Assembly (NCBI GenBank): GCA_050018415.1
Contig: JBEKAB010000007.1
Location: 79,304-143,303 of the forward strand
DNA from: UBA1161 sp002311745
GTDB lineage: Bacteria; Planctomycetota; Phycisphaerae; Tepidisphaerales; Tepidisphaeraceae
DNA length: 64,000 nucleotides
Direction: 5' to 3'
The notes under the pieces were generated by a model. That model had not been told where the DNA came from. It saw only the letters and a program-made list of their open reading frames with translations, and made no database searches. The translations under genes and the position numbers were made by a program. Numbering within the stretch: position 1 is the first letter of the stretch; each line of letters opens with the position of its first letter. Of the stretch, positions 1 to 8,487 are shown in pieces.

Positions 1-2
1 TC

Positions 3-224
3 ACCGATCTGGCGGCCCTGATCGTGGCCGCCCCCGCAGCCGACACCCCCGGCGCGTCTTTGGCCGAGGCCAATCGCGTACGCCGTCAGAGCGGACGCAC
101 CCTGCCCATCCTTTGCCTGATCCCCGGCGACGGAAAACCGCCGGACCAGGAGACGGCGCATTTCCCCCTGACCCTGGCCCGCCTGGCCAAGTTCGTCGCC
201 CAACTCAAGACTCCTGAGAAATGA
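3..224 (+). CDS. 3' end of an unidentified gene (partial)
   Basis: An open frame enters from the left edge and ends at TGA (222-224), giving about 73 residues. The internal GTG at 24 is unlikely to be the true start because the frame is open to position 3 and reads plausibly (TDLAALIVAAP). The tail is alanine/leucine rich with a basic, amphipathic end. I do not recognise a family; a response-regulator-like or NTPase C-terminus is possible but unsupported. It lies 66 bp upstream of the xylanase on the same strand. Confidence 0.5.
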   Translation, partial: TDLAALIVAAPAADTPGASLAEANRVRRQSGRTLPILCLIPGDGKPPDQETAHFPLTLARLAKFVAQLKTPEK

Positions 225-290
225 GAGCGCCCGCGTGCTTGGTTCCTGCCGCGTCGCGGAATCACGATCGCTCATTTAAGATGGCATCGC

Positions 291-1418
291 ATGCACCTGC
301 GCCGCCCGCTCCTACCGATGGCGATGATGATTTGTTTCGCCCCCGCCCTCTGCGGGTGCGCCCAGACGCCGTCGCTCAAGCGAACCTACCAAAATGATTT
401 TCTGATCGGCGTGGCTCTCGGCGGCACGTTGCCGACGGATTACGGCCCGGCGGAGCTGGCCGTCATCCGCGGGCAATTCAACGCCGTCACGCCGGAAAAC
501 TGCATGAAGCCGGGCTTGATTCATCCCGGCCAAGACACGTGGAACTTCGCGCAGGCAGATGCCCTGGTGAACTTCGCCCAGGAAAACCACATGCAGATCT
601 TCGGCCACACCCTCCTCTGGCATCACGAAACGCCCGACTGGTTTTTCCAAGACGACGCCAAGCCCGCCTCGCGCGAAAAAATCCTGGCGCGGCTGAAAAA
701 TCACATCCAGACGCTCGTCGGCCGCTACAAGGGCAAAATCCGCGGCTGGGACGTGGTCAATGAGGCCATCGCCAACGAACCAGGCCGGGACCTTCGCAAA
801 ACGCCGTGGCTGGACAGCCTCGGCGAGGATTACCTCATCCAGGCGTATCGCTTCGCCCACGAGGCCGATCCCGCCGCCGAGCTGCAATACAACGACTACG
901 GCATCGAAAGCCCGCCCAAGCGCCAAAAGGCGATCCGCCTGATCAAGCGGTTGCAAGCGGCGGGCATTCCCCTGGCCGCCGTGGGCATCCAGGGACACTG
1001 GATTCTGGACCGCGTGCCGTTTGCCGACATCGACCAGGCGATCGACCAGTTCCACGCCCTGGGCGTGAAAGTCAACATTTCCGAGCTGGACCTTGACGTG
1101 CTGCCGCGCCACAGCGGCGCGGAGGTCAATCCGACCGGCGCCGACAATTCCCTCGCGACGGCGGCGACCCGTCCGCTGCCGGAGATTTTCCAGCGTCAGG
1201 CCGAGCAGTACGCCAAGCTCTTTGCCCTCTTTCACAAACACCGCGACGCCATCACGCGCGTGACGTTCTGGGGCCTGAGCGACGGCCGTTCCTGGCTGAA
1301 CGATTATCATCATCAGCGGCGCATCGATTATCCCCTGCTATTTGATCGCCAAAGCCAACCCAAGCCCGCGTTTTACGCCGTGATCGACGTCCTGGCCAAC
1401 CCCGCCACGCGGCCCTAG
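291..1418 (+). CDS. GH10 endo-1,4-beta-xylanase, probable lipoprotein
   Basis: A 375-residue glycoside hydrolase family 10 protein that should cleave internal beta-1,4 bonds in xylan. The N-terminus is a hydrophobic signal ending in a lipobox-like LCGC (Cys23), so an envelope-anchored lipoprotein is likely. Catalytic motifs are intact: the acid/base Glu158 in WDVVNEA and the nucleophile Glu265 in ISELDLD. Other GH10 hallmarks are TPENCMKPG (67-75), GHTLLWH (105-111) and the late WGLSDG. The (beta/alpha)8 barrel is full length with no carbohydrate-binding module. Its stop codon coincides with the left end of a TA-flanked inverted-repeat element. Confidence 0.93.
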   Translation: MHLRRPLLPMAMMICFAPALCGCAQTPSLKRTYQNDFLIGVALGGTLPTDYGPAELAVIRGQFNAVTPENCMKPGLIHPGQDTWNFAQADALVNFAQENHMQIFGHTLLWHHETPDWFFQDDAKPASREKILARLKNHIQTLVGRYKGKIRGWDVVNEAIANEPGRDLRKTPWLDSLGEDYLIQAYRFAHEADPAAELQYNDYGIESPPKRQKAIRLIKRLQAAGIPLAAVGIQGHWILDRVPFADIDQAIDQFHALGVKVNISELDLDVLPRHSGAEVNPTGADNSLATAATRPLPEIFQRQAEQYAKLFALFHKHRDAITRVTFWGLSDGRSWLNDYHHQRRIDYPLLFDRQSQPKPAFYAVIDVLANPATRP

Positions 1419-1589
1419 CGGCGGCTTGCAGGTTAATGTATGGCACCTATCGCGCGACACCGCCCCTTGATAGCCACGGGCGGCAGCCCGCGGACAACCG
1501 TCGAACCAGCGACTTACCACGGTACGTCCGCGGGCTGCCGCCCGCGGCTATCAAGGTCGTATTGGTACGCTGACCTGCAAACCGCCCTA
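1416..1589. mobile_element. MITE-like element, copy 1, with internal REP palindrome pair
   Basis: About 170 bp bounded by TA on both sides with imperfect terminal inverted repeats: GCGGCGGCTTGCAGG at left and CCTGCAAACCGCCC at right. The core holds two palindromes in inverted order (about 1482-1500 and 1528-1552) of the form GCGGGCGGCAGCCCGC. A near-identical copy lies at 53792-53964. The TA flanks resemble IS630/Tc1-type target duplication (inference). No transposase is encoded inside. The left TA is part of the xylanase stop codon. Confidence 0.8.
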
Positions 1590-1698
1590 GCGCCGGTTGA
1601 TTTCTCAGGGCGGATTCAGCGCGGCTCTTTTTGCACCGGCATTCTCTATATACTTACGCTCGTCGGATCGACGGCGGCGGAAGGTTCGGAGACTGCGT

Positions 1699-3588
1699 AT
1701 GCAGCAATCGGAACGGGCGCAATCGCAGCGGTGTGACAGCGCCACGCCGTGGCGCACGAAAGCCGCGGCTCTGAGCGGCTGCGGAGCGCTGCTGATCGTA
1801 TTCGCCTCGACGGCCTGGCTGGCCTCGCTGCGCAAATGCGCCACCTTCGATGAGCCGCAGTGTCTGGTCTCCGCCTGGATTCAAACGCACGACCACGACT
1901 TTCGCTACGATCCCGAAGATGCGTCCCTGTGGAGATTTCTCGCCGTGGCCGGCATCGGCGAAGATCGCCTCAAAATCGACCACCGGCATCCCGCCTGGTA
2001 CACGACGCTGCACGACATGAACGTGCCGGACACCTTTGCCTCGGACGTTTTGTACCGCACGCCCGGCAACGACGCCGATCCGTTGATTCGCGCCGCGCGG
2101 GCGCGAATGCTGCTGTGGGGCCTTTGGCTGGGCGCAGCCATCGCGTGGTGGGCCTGGCGTTGCGGCGGGCCGCTGGCGGGGGTCGTCGCCGCCGCCGCTT
2201 TCTGTTTCGATCCCAATTTCCTGGCCCATTCGCCGCTGATCAAAAATGACGTTCCCATCGTTCCGATTTTCGTCTGCCTGATGGCAACCGTATGGCTGCT
2301 CGGCGAGCGGGCGACCTGGATGCGCTGCCTGATGGCGGGCCTGCTGCTGGGGGCCGCTTTGGCGACGAAATATTCCGGATTGCTGGCGATTCCGGTGCTT
2401 GGCCTGGCGCTTTTCGCCCGCGCCATGGCCGCCGCCGATTGGCCGATGCTCCGCTGGATCGCCCGCACGCGCCTGCAGCGCTTGGGCGGCGCCGCCGCCA
2501 TCGGGATCGCCGCCCTGGCGATTTCCTATGCCGTCATCTGGGCCAGCTACGGTTTTCGTTTCCGCATCGGCCCCGCTCAGGACACCGTTTCCGATCTGGC
2601 AGACGTCCTAAAAATGTGCGCCACCGGCCAGGCCATCCGCGACCATAACCCCCCGTGGGACGTTTCGCCGGATCAACTCGCGCAGTGGGTCAGCCAGTCG
2701 CGCCCGGATGGCGTGATCCAATCCGTCCTCTGGGCCAACGACCGCCAACTGCTGCCCCAATCGTGGCTGCGCGGTTTTCTGTTCATCTACGGCACGACCA
2801 TGCACCGCGCCTCGTTTCTGTGCGGACATCTCAGGCAAACCGGCTGGTGGTATTACTTCCCGCTGGCGTTTGTGTTCAAGACGCCGCTGGCCACGCTGAT
2901 CGGCCTGGCCCTGGCGACGCTGTTTTGGATGAGCAAGCAGCGCCTTCGCTGGGCCCTGGCCGGTTCGCATCGTTGGTGGCCCCTGTGCGCCGCGGCGATA
3001 TTGCCCGTGCTTTACATGGCCTCGTCGATCCAATCGCGATTGGACCTTGGCCTGCGTCACATCCTGCCCGTCTATGCGTTCCTCTACATTTTTCTGGGCG
3101 TGACCGCCGCGGAGATTTTTCGCCGCCGTTTTATTCTCGGCATGTGCATCGTCCCCGCGCTGCTTGTGGGCCTGGCCTGCGAAACCTTTTTGGCCTATCC
3201 CGATTTCATCCCCTTTTTCAACGTGGCCGTCGGCGGCTCGCGCGGCGGGGCGAAGCTGCTGGGCGATTCCAACCTCGATTGGGGCCAGGACCTGCCCGCC
3301 CTGGCCGATTGGCAGCGCCGCCATCCCGACACGCAACTGCTTTTGTGCTATTTCGGCTCGGCCGATCCGCGCTATTACGGCATTCATTATGTGAAACTAA
3401 AAGGCAGCTCAGCCCCGGCCGACCAGCGGCAGCCCAGCGGCCGGCCGCCGGTCTGCGCCTTCAGCGTCACGGTCATCCAGGGCATTTATGAATCCCCCGA
3501 ACTGCGCGCGGAATATGCGGAATACCTGCGGAATCGGCCGTTACTTGGCGTTTTGGGCGGGTCGATTTATCTGTTCGACGGGCGATAA
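1699..3588 (+). CDS. GT39/PMT-like multispanning membrane glycosyltransferase
   Basis: About 629 residues from the ATG at 1699, chosen because a purine-rich stretch (GGAAGGTTCGGAG) precedes it; the frame is open back to 1597 but those residues look like read-through from the MITE. There is an N-terminal membrane segment, then a loop with CATFDEPQ (acidic residues after TM1, as in ArnT/PMT-type GT-C enzymes). About ten further hydrophobic helices follow, including the family-like segment LATKYSGLLAIPVLGLALF. The C-terminal soluble part contains GDSNLDWGQDLPAL, common in planctomycete GT39-like proteins as I recall. It probably moves a sugar from a polyprenyl-phosphate donor to an envelope acceptor; the acceptor is unknown. 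Confidence 0.72.
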   Translation: MQQSERAQSQRCDSATPWRTKAAALSGCGALLIVFASTAWLASLRKCATFDEPQCLVSAWIQTHDHDFRYDPEDASLWRFLAVAGIGEDRLKIDHRHPAWYTTLHDMNVPDTFASDVLYRTPGNDADPLIRAARARMLLWGLWLGAAIAWWAWRCGGPLAGVVAAAAFCFDPNFLAHSPLIKNDVPIVPIFVCLMATVWLLGERATWMRCLMAGLLLGAALATKYSGLLAIPVLGLALFARAMAAADWPMLRWIARTRLQRLGGAAAIGIAALAISYAVIWASYGFRFRIGPAQDTVSDLADVLKMCATGQAIRDHNPPWDVSPDQLAQWVSQSRPDGVIQSVLWANDRQLLPQSWLRGFLFIYGTTMHRASFLCGHLRQTGWWYYFPLAFVFKTPLATLIGLALATLFWMSKQRLRWALAGSHRWWPLCAAAILPVLYMASSIQSRLDLGLRHILPVYAFLYIFLGVTAAEIFRRRFILGMCIVPALLVGLACETFLAYPDFIPFFNVAVGGSRGGAKLLGDSNLDWGQDLPALADWQRRHPDTQLLLCYFGSADPRYYGIHYVKLKGSSAPADQRQPSGRPPVCAFSVTVIQGIYESPELRAEYAEYLRNRPLLGVLGGSIYLFDGR

Positions 3589-3665
3589 TCGCCGTCGCTA
3601 CTGATCCTCCTCAAGCTGCCTGACGACGTTGTGCAATGGACAGGGACCGAAAGGACAGGTTGCCC

Positions 3666-3884
3666 ATGACCGTGCAGACCGTGAAGTTGGGACGCGAGCG
3701 ATTCGTACTTCTGAGGGAAAAGGATTACCGCGACTTGAAAGCCAAGGCCGCTCGGGGTGGACGTGTGCGCGAGGGACGACGATTGACCGCCCAGGACCGC
3801 GGGGACATTGCCGAAGCCGTGCGCCGCCGCAATGAGCCAGCTCGTCCCTATGCCCGTCTGCGCAAGGAACTGGGGTTGGCGTGA
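3666..3884 (+). CDS. Probable antitoxin of a decayed type II toxin-antitoxin pair
   Basis: A 72-residue charged protein starting MTVQTVKLGRERFVLL from the ATG at 3666, preceded by AAAGGACAGG; an in-frame ATG at 3636 is an alternative. Size, the 'REKDYRDLKAK' segment and the basic middle fit antitoxins that partner RelE/ParE toxins, though I cannot assign the DNA-binding fold. Its TGA overlaps a GTG that begins a toxin-like peptide, the usual coupling of such pairs. The partner is truncated, so this may be an orphan. Confidence 0.55.
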   Translation: MTVQTVKLGRERFVLLREKDYRDLKAKAARGGRVREGRRLTAQDRGDIAEAVRRRNEPARPYARLRKELGLA

Positions 3885-3949
3885 CCTACACGATCCTCTA
3901 CCGCGATGCCGTCCAGCAACGCAATTCAAAGGGCGTCGGGGTAAAATAA
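3881..3949 (+). pseudogene. Truncated RelE/ParE-like toxin remnant
   Basis: GTG at 3881 overlaps the antitoxin stop by 3 bases and reads VTYTILYRDAVQ, which looks like the first strand of a RelE/ParE toxin. After about 15 codons the frame changes character and stops at TAA (3947-3949). The break coincides with the left edge of a short repeat region, whose first bases (ATTCAAAGGGCGTCGGGGT) are an inverted version of the units ending at 4043. The toxin appears to have been replaced or cut by that element. Confidence 0.45.
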
Positions 3950-3957
3950 AGACTCCC

Positions 3958-4043
3958 GACCCTTGGACCGCCCAACCCTTGGACCGCCCGACCCTTGGAC
4001 CGCCCGACCCCTTTGAATCGTCCCGACCCCTTTGAATCGTCTC
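3958..4043. repeat. Short tandem repeat cluster, two unit types
   Basis: Three 16-bp units (G/A)ACCCTTGGACCGCCC at 3958-3973, 3974-3989 and 3990-4005 are followed by two 19-bp units beginning GACCCCTTTGAATCGTC at 4006-4024 and 4025-4043. The second unit is mirrored at 3924-3942, so the whole block 3924-4043 has inverted ends. It abuts the broken toxin. Confidence 0.85.
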
Positions 4044-4215
4044 AAATGTGAAGCGCGTAGCATGAGCGCGCGTACCTTTCATTCAATTTGCGGGACGCCT
4101 AAACAAGAGAACGGAAAGCGCAAACCTATCGAACTCGGGATCGGTAATTGTTATCCTGTCGCCGCAGAGTCACGTGCGGGGTTGTGACAACCTAACCGCG
4201 GATGAAAGGGGCGAC

Positions 4216-5094
4216 ATGGCGGACATTGAAAAACAAACGGATGGGTTTGACGGTACGCTGTGGAAGATCTTGAAGTGGTCTGTAAGGGTCTTGGGTTCAG
4301 TTGTCGTAGCCGTCTGGTGCGCTTACTGTGCAGAGTTCGTCTATCAGAGCTTACATGGCCAGATCGATTTAGAGTACACAATTCAGGCCGACAAGCTGGC
4401 AGATTTTCTTCCGCAAAATGCTGCAACAGTGGTCAAAATTACGTCGGGCAAGCTAGACGTCAGCAACGGGACGGTCGTTACAGTTTCTTTTTGGAATCGA
4501 AGCGTAACAAATCTGGACCGGACTGAGGTGCGAGTGACGACAGCAGAGGATGAGCGTGTGCCCTTCCACAAGTTGCTTATTTATCCTTCGGCAAGCCTCG
4601 ACAAGGATTGGGTGAATTGGTTAAAACCCGCAGACAATGCTGATTTGGACTTCAGCGTGGATGTGTTGAATTCAAATTGGAGCGCCGAACCCAACATTTC
4701 AGTGCGATATTTTTATCCAGGCGATGCGCCGCAGCAATTTGTGTTCAAGACGAAAAGGCCAGGGGTAGCATTCGTTCCATACGACGAGTCCAAGATCACG
4801 CGATGGTTTTTCGGATTGGATGTCCCACTTTTAGTAAGTGCATTTGGATTGGCATATTTTGCTCTCTGCTATGGTGTCTACAAGTTCAATAAGTGGTTCC
4901 GAGCTTTGCGCATTAGGGCGTTTTCCCGAACAATGTGGAACGGAATCGTGGGAAACTTTCCGCAGCTCGATCTGCCGACAAAGGAACGGATGCTGTGGCT
5001 CGCGGTATGGTTATTTGCGCAATCGACTAATCGCAAGTCATACGGGCCAGCAGCCGATCCCAACGTCGCCATACCGCCAGAAATTGGTAGATAA
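4216..5094 (+). CDS. Hypothetical two-TM membrane protein, AT-richer than surroundings
   Basis: 292 residues from the ATG at 4216, selected because AAAGGGG lies about 5 bases upstream; a GTG at 4174 is the upstream alternative. A first membrane helix (near residues 15-40, VLGSVVVAVWCAYC) and a second near the C-terminal third (VPLLVSAFGLAYFALCY) flank an approximately 150-residue middle with a beta-rich look that would face the periplasm. The C-terminal cytoplasmic tail is basic. I recognise no family. Codon choice and base composition (near 50% GC) differ from neighbours, suggesting recent acquisition; it sits between a TA remnant and a tRNA gene. Confidence 0.7.
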   Translation: MADIEKQTDGFDGTLWKILKWSVRVLGSVVVAVWCAYCAEFVYQSLHGQIDLEYTIQADKLADFLPQNAATVVKITSGKLDVSNGTVVTVSFWNRSVTNLDRTEVRVTTAEDERVPFHKLLIYPSASLDKDWVNWLKPADNADLDFSVDVLNSNWSAEPNISVRYFYPGDAPQQFVFKTKRPGVAFVPYDESKITRWFFGLDVPLLVSAFGLAYFALCYGVYKFNKWFRALRIRAFSRTMWNGIVGNFPQLDLPTKERMLWLAVWLFAQSTNRKSYGPAADPNVAIPPEIGR

Positions 5095-5187
5095 GGCGTC
5101 GCAAAGGTGGTCGGGCAAGCGGGCGTGACGGATGGCTGAGGCCGCCGCATTGTCGGCGGAAGGATAATCCGGCTTCAGTCAGGGACG

Positions 5188-5204
5188 GCAGGGGTTGCCC
5201 CTGC
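5188..5204. other. Small perfect hairpin in convergent intergenic region
   Basis: GCAGGGG-TTG-CCCCTGC forms a 7-bp stem between the end of the 292-residue protein gene and the 3' side of tRNA-Glu. No T-tract follows on either strand, so a terminator role is uncertain. The rest of 5095-5265 shows no coding signal. Confidence 0.35.
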
Positions 5205-5220
5205 GGTGTCGGCTTTTCAT

Positions 5221-5252
5221 CAAAATGCAAAATCGCCCGGTTTTGCCGAGCG
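5221..5252 (-). terminator. Likely intrinsic terminator of tRNA-Glu
   Basis: Read on the minus strand, TCGCTCGG-CAAAA-CCGGGCGA forms an 8-bp stem with one G-T pair, directly followed by TTTTGCATTTTG. It begins 14 bases after the tRNA 3' end. Confidence 0.5.
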
Positions 5253-5265
5253 ACTGCATAGCCAA

Positions 5266-5338
5266 TGACCCCGACGGGATTCGAACCCGTGTTGCGGCCT
5301 TGAAAGGGCCGTGTCCTAGGCCTCTAGACGACGGGGCC
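5266..5338 (-). tRNA. tRNA-Glu (anticodon TTC)
   Basis: On the minus strand the acceptor GGCCCCG pairs with CGGGGTC (one G-T pair), the anticodon loop is CTTTCAA with TTC, and the T-arm carries GGTTCGAATCC. Length is 73 with discriminator A; CCA is not encoded. All four arms can be drawn. It is an isolated single tRNA. Confidence 0.95.
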
Positions 5339-5518
5339 GCAATCAATTCCAACATCCGCTTGGCCTAAGAAGCGCCACAATATGCGGATGACCGCCCCAC
5401 CGTCAACGCCACGCAATGCGTCTCTTGGCCTGTTCGTCTCTTTGGCCTCTGCGTCTGCCCTGTCGCTAACTCATCAATCATCATTCATCATTCCGCATTT
5501 CGGTTATGATTCGGCCCT

Positions 5519-6139
5519 ATGTCACAACAATATCCTCCCTACCCGCCGCCCGGATTTCCGCCGCCTGGCTATCCGGCGCCCGGCTATCCGCCTTATCCGA
5601 TGCCCACGCGCACCAGCGCCGCCGCCGTCACCAGCCTGGTCTGCGGATTGCTCCTTTGCATTCCGGGCATCACCGCGCTGATCGCCATCATCTGCGGATT
5701 CGTCGGCATCGGCGCTACCAAGAACCCCGCCGTTCGCGGACGCGGCATGGCCGTCGCCGGACTGATCCTCGGCATCCTCAACATCGCCGGCTGGAGCGCC
5801 GGCGGCGCCGAGTGGTGGAAGATCACCACGCCCCAACGCACCCTGGCCCACCAATTCATCACCGACCTGTCCCAGGGTAACAAAGCCGCCGCCACCGCCG
5901 AGTGCACCAATAACGTCACCGCCGATCAGTTGGACAAAGCGATCGACTGGTTCAAACAGCAGGGCGCGATCCAAGGCCGCCCGACCGTCGTCGGCAACGC
6001 GGTCAACAACACCAACGGTGTGGTCACGGGCACGGCCGACGGCGTGATCAAATTCTCCAGCGGCCCGACGCGCAGCTTCCATATGCAAATGGCGGATCAG
6101 CAGGGAACCTGGAAGGTCGATGGCTTCCAGTTTCAGTAG
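5519..6139 (+). CDS. DUF4190-type membrane protein with proline-rich N-terminus
   Basis: 206 residues. Residues 1-30 are a Pro/Gly/Tyr repeat tail (PPGFPPPGYPAPGYPP). Residues about 35-100 are two hydrophobic helices with the DUF4190 pattern, glycine-rich and ending in a 'RGRGMAVAGLILGILNI' segment. The remaining 100 residues form a soluble domain, with alternating strands and a C-terminal 'GTWKVDGFQF', resembling NTF2-like/DUF4864 folds. Function is unknown; proteins of this build are membrane anchored with the C-terminal domain outside. It converges on pheT with only 7 bases between stop codons. Confidence 0.7.
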   Translation: MSQQYPPYPPPGFPPPGYPAPGYPPYPMPTRTSAAAVTSLVCGLLLCIPGITALIAIICGFVGIGATKNPAVRGRGMAVAGLILGILNIAGWSAGGAEWWKITTPQRTLAHQFITDLSQGNKAAATAECTNNVTADQLDKAIDWFKQQGAIQGRPTVVGNAVNNTNGVVTGTADGVIKFSSGPTRSFHMQMADQQGTWKVDGFQFQ

Positions 6140-6146
6140 TGCAACG

Positions 6147-8144
6147 TCACGTGCGCAGAGTCGCGCCGAGCTTGTCCTTGGCCGCGGCGATCGCCTTTTG
6201 CACCGATGATTCGACTTGCTCGCCCGTCAGCGTCGCCGTGGCACGGCGGAAGATCAGCGTGACGGTCACGCTTTTGGTCCCCGCCTCCAGCGGCTTGCCC
6301 CGATAAGTCGTCACGTATTCCAGGTCTTCCAAATCCGCCAGACCCAGCCCGCGGATCAAATCCTCGATCTGCTGGTATCGCACGCTCTGGCTCACGATCA
6401 AGGAAAGGTCCCGCCGCACCGCGGGAAACTTGGGCAGCTCCGCCAAGCGCGGCACGTGCTGATAACCCGCCAGCAGCGGCTGCAACTCCAGTTCGGCCGC
6501 GGTCGGCGCCTCCCGCAGCGACAGCTTCTGAGCCACCGACCTCTCGATCCGGCCCAGAAATCCGATCGGCTCTTCGCCCCAGATCACGCGTCCGCACGCG
6601 CCGGCGGCGAAGCCTTCGCGGTGGTCCGGCACCACCTTCACCCCGCGCCGGCCATCCAGCGCACGCAGCACCGCCTCCGCCGCCCCGCGCACTTCCCGCA
6701 GGTCCGCGCTTCCCACCCACGCCGCCTTCACCCGCTCATCGACTTTGCCGTTGGTCCCGGGTGCGAACGTCGCGCCGATCTCAAACAGCTTCGCTCCCGG
6801 CGTGCCGTTGGCCTCGTTCCATTTCACCGCCTCCAGCAACCCCGGAATCAAGCTGGGACGCAGGGAGGCATCCGCCTTGCGCACCATCCGGTCCGCACGC
6901 CACATCGAACGCCCAAAATCCTCCTTCAAAACATCGCTGACAAAACTGAACGTCACCGCCTCGAAATATCCGCAGGCCACCAGCGTCTGGCAGATGCTCT
7001 GCACCGTCGCCGTCCGCCGATCCGGCGGCGTAAGCTGAATCGAAATATCCGGCCGCGTCGCAATCCTCCCGTAGCCCAAAACCCGCGCCGCCTCTTCCAC
7101 CAGGTCGATCTCCTGCAGCAGGTCCAGCCGATGGCTGGGCACGCTCACGTCGATGCCATCGGCGAGCAAAACCGGACCCAGCCCCAGCCGCGAAAACGCC
7201 CCCATCACCTGGTCCGTCGGCAGCTCCACCCCCAGAATCTGCCGCAATCGCGCCAGCCGCAGCGACAGCCGTCGCGTCCCGGGCCCGCTCGCCCCGGCCG
7301 CGGCCATCCCCTTGAGCAATCGACCCCCGGCCGTCGCAAGGATCAGCTCCGCCGCCCGCAGGCTGGCTCGCGCCGCCAGCGCTGGATCGATCCCCCGCTC
7401 AAACCGGTACGAGCTGTCGCTGGCCATCACCAGCGCCCGCGCTGTTCGCCGAACCGACAGCGGATCAAACCGCGCCGACTCCAGCAAGACGTCCTGAGTC
7501 GCCCCCGAAACTTCCGATTCGATTCCCCCCATGACGCCCGCCACGGCCACCGCCCTTTGCGCATCCGCGATCACCAGCATCTGAGGCGAAAGCTCGCGCT
7601 TTTTTCCGTCGATGCTGACGAGGCTTTCGCCCGGCCGTGCGGTGCGCACGACGATCTGCCCCCCGCCGATTTTCGCAAGATCGAAGGCGTGCAGCGGCTG
7701 GCCCATCTCCAACATCACGTAATTGGTGACATCGACGACGTTGTTGACCGGCCGCACGTCCACCGCCTCCAGCCGCTGGGTCATCCAAGCCGGCGCGGGA
7801 CCGATCTTCACCCCGCGTATCACCCGTGCCGTGTACAGCGGGCAAAGCTCCCCGGCCTCGATGCGCACCTCCACCGCCTCGCCAACCTCCGCCGCGTCTT
7901 GGGCCGCCTTGGGCTGCACATCCACGAACGGCCGATCCAGCAGCGCCGCCAATTCCCGCGCCACCCCCACGTGCGACAGGCAATCGCTGCGGTTGCTGGT
8001 CACTTCCACATCCAGAGCCGCATCCCCATGGTGCGATGCGATGCCTTCCACCGGCAGTCCGCCGTTGGTGAGGGCATCGGCCGCCTGTTGTGCGTCCAGC
8101 GGTCCGGAAACAAAATCCCCAAGCCACTTCAGGCTGATCTTCAT
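6147..8144 (-). CDS. pheT: Phenylalanyl-tRNA synthetase beta subunit (short form)
   Basis: 665 residues of the beta chain of the alpha2-beta2 enzyme that charges tRNA-Phe. The start MKISLKWLGDFV is typical. The B3/B4 editing region is recognisable at VEVTSNRSDCLSHVGVARE (about 48-66), followed by the B5 region and the catalytic-like fold with EIGATFAPG. The C-terminus has the ferredoxin-like anticodon-binding domain (FPAVRRDLSLIV through TLTGEQVE). Compared with the usual near-800-residue chain, the N-terminal EMAP-type tRNA-binding OB insert (normally residues about 40-150) is absent. The alpha subunit gene is not downstream; the gene ends against the DUF4190 gene. Confidence 0.93.
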   Translation of the reverse strand: MKISLKWLGDFVSGPLDAQQAADALTNGGLPVEGIASHHGDAALDVEVTSNRSDCLSHVGVARELAALLDRPFVDVQPKAAQDAAEVGEAVEVRIEAGELCPLYTARVIRGVKIGPAPAWMTQRLEAVDVRPVNNVVDVTNYVMLEMGQPLHAFDLAKIGGGQIVVRTARPGESLVSIDGKKRELSPQMLVIADAQRAVAVAGVMGGIESEVSGATQDVLLESARFDPLSVRRTARALVMASDSSYRFERGIDPALAARASLRAAELILATAGGRLLKGMAAAGASGPGTRRLSLRLARLRQILGVELPTDQVMGAFSRLGLGPVLLADGIDVSVPSHRLDLLQEIDLVEEAARVLGYGRIATRPDISIQLTPPDRRTATVQSICQTLVACGYFEAVTFSFVSDVLKEDFGRSMWRADRMVRKADASLRPSLIPGLLEAVKWNEANGTPGAKLFEIGATFAPGTNGKVDERVKAAWVGSADLREVRGAAEAVLRALDGRRGVKVVPDHREGFAAGACGRVIWGEEPIGFLGRIERSVAQKLSLREAPTAAELELQPLLAGYQHVPRLAELPKFPAVRRDLSLIVSQSVRYQQIEDLIRGLGLADLEDLEYVTTYRGKPLEAGTKSVTVTLIFRRATATLTGEQVESSVQKAIAAAKDKLGATLRT

Positions 8145-8206
8145 GACGGTATTAATAACGGCCCAGGGAATATCGTTCCAGTTGCGGGCTTTGCACCTGG
8201 AGTCCT

Positions 8207-8335
8207 CAAAAGCAAATGCAACCGCAGAGCCGCGGAGGACGCCGAGACAGCCGCAGAGGTGAATTCAAAAACCTATCAGATGTCTTCTCTGCGGCTTCCT
8301 CTGCGTCTCTGTGTCTCTGCGGTTGCATTTTAGGA
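8207..8335. repeat. Mirrored CTCTGCGG-word repeat between pheT and the dksA-like gene
   Basis: AAATGCAACCGCAGAG at the left is matched by CTCTGCGGTTGCATTTT at the right. Inner copies of the word (CCGCGGAGGACGC, CTCTGCGTCTCTG) give an imperfect hairpin of about 125 bp. It sits in the divergent promoter region of pheT and dksA. Confidence 0.8.
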
Positions 8336-8364
8336 TTACAAGACCTTTGCCGGCCGCCCTTTAC

Positions 8365-8394
8365 TTGACATTCGGGGGATTTCTATCGTATGGT
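8365..8394 (+). promoter_or_regulatory. Candidate sigma-70 promoter for the dksA-like gene
   Basis: TTGACA (8365-8370), 18-bp spacer, TATGGT (8389-8394). Transcription would begin near 8401, giving an 85-90 base leader before the GTG at 8488. Confidence 0.5.
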
Positions 8395-8487
8395 TGACAC
8401 TCTTTGGTTCCGGGCGGGGCGGAACCTTTGGCAGGACGTAACGTCGCTCAAAACAGGAGCGCTATCGCTCAACCGCGTGAGGGTCTA

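Noticed and set aside
312..1313. Long minus-strand frame opposite the xylanase
   Set aside because: It is the antisense shadow of a GH10 gene whose catalytic motifs are complete; its translation has no family features.
6216..8333. 705-residue plus-strand frame over pheT
   Set aside because: Low-complexity Arg/His/Pro translation typical of GC-rich antisense frames; pheT on the minus strand is clear.
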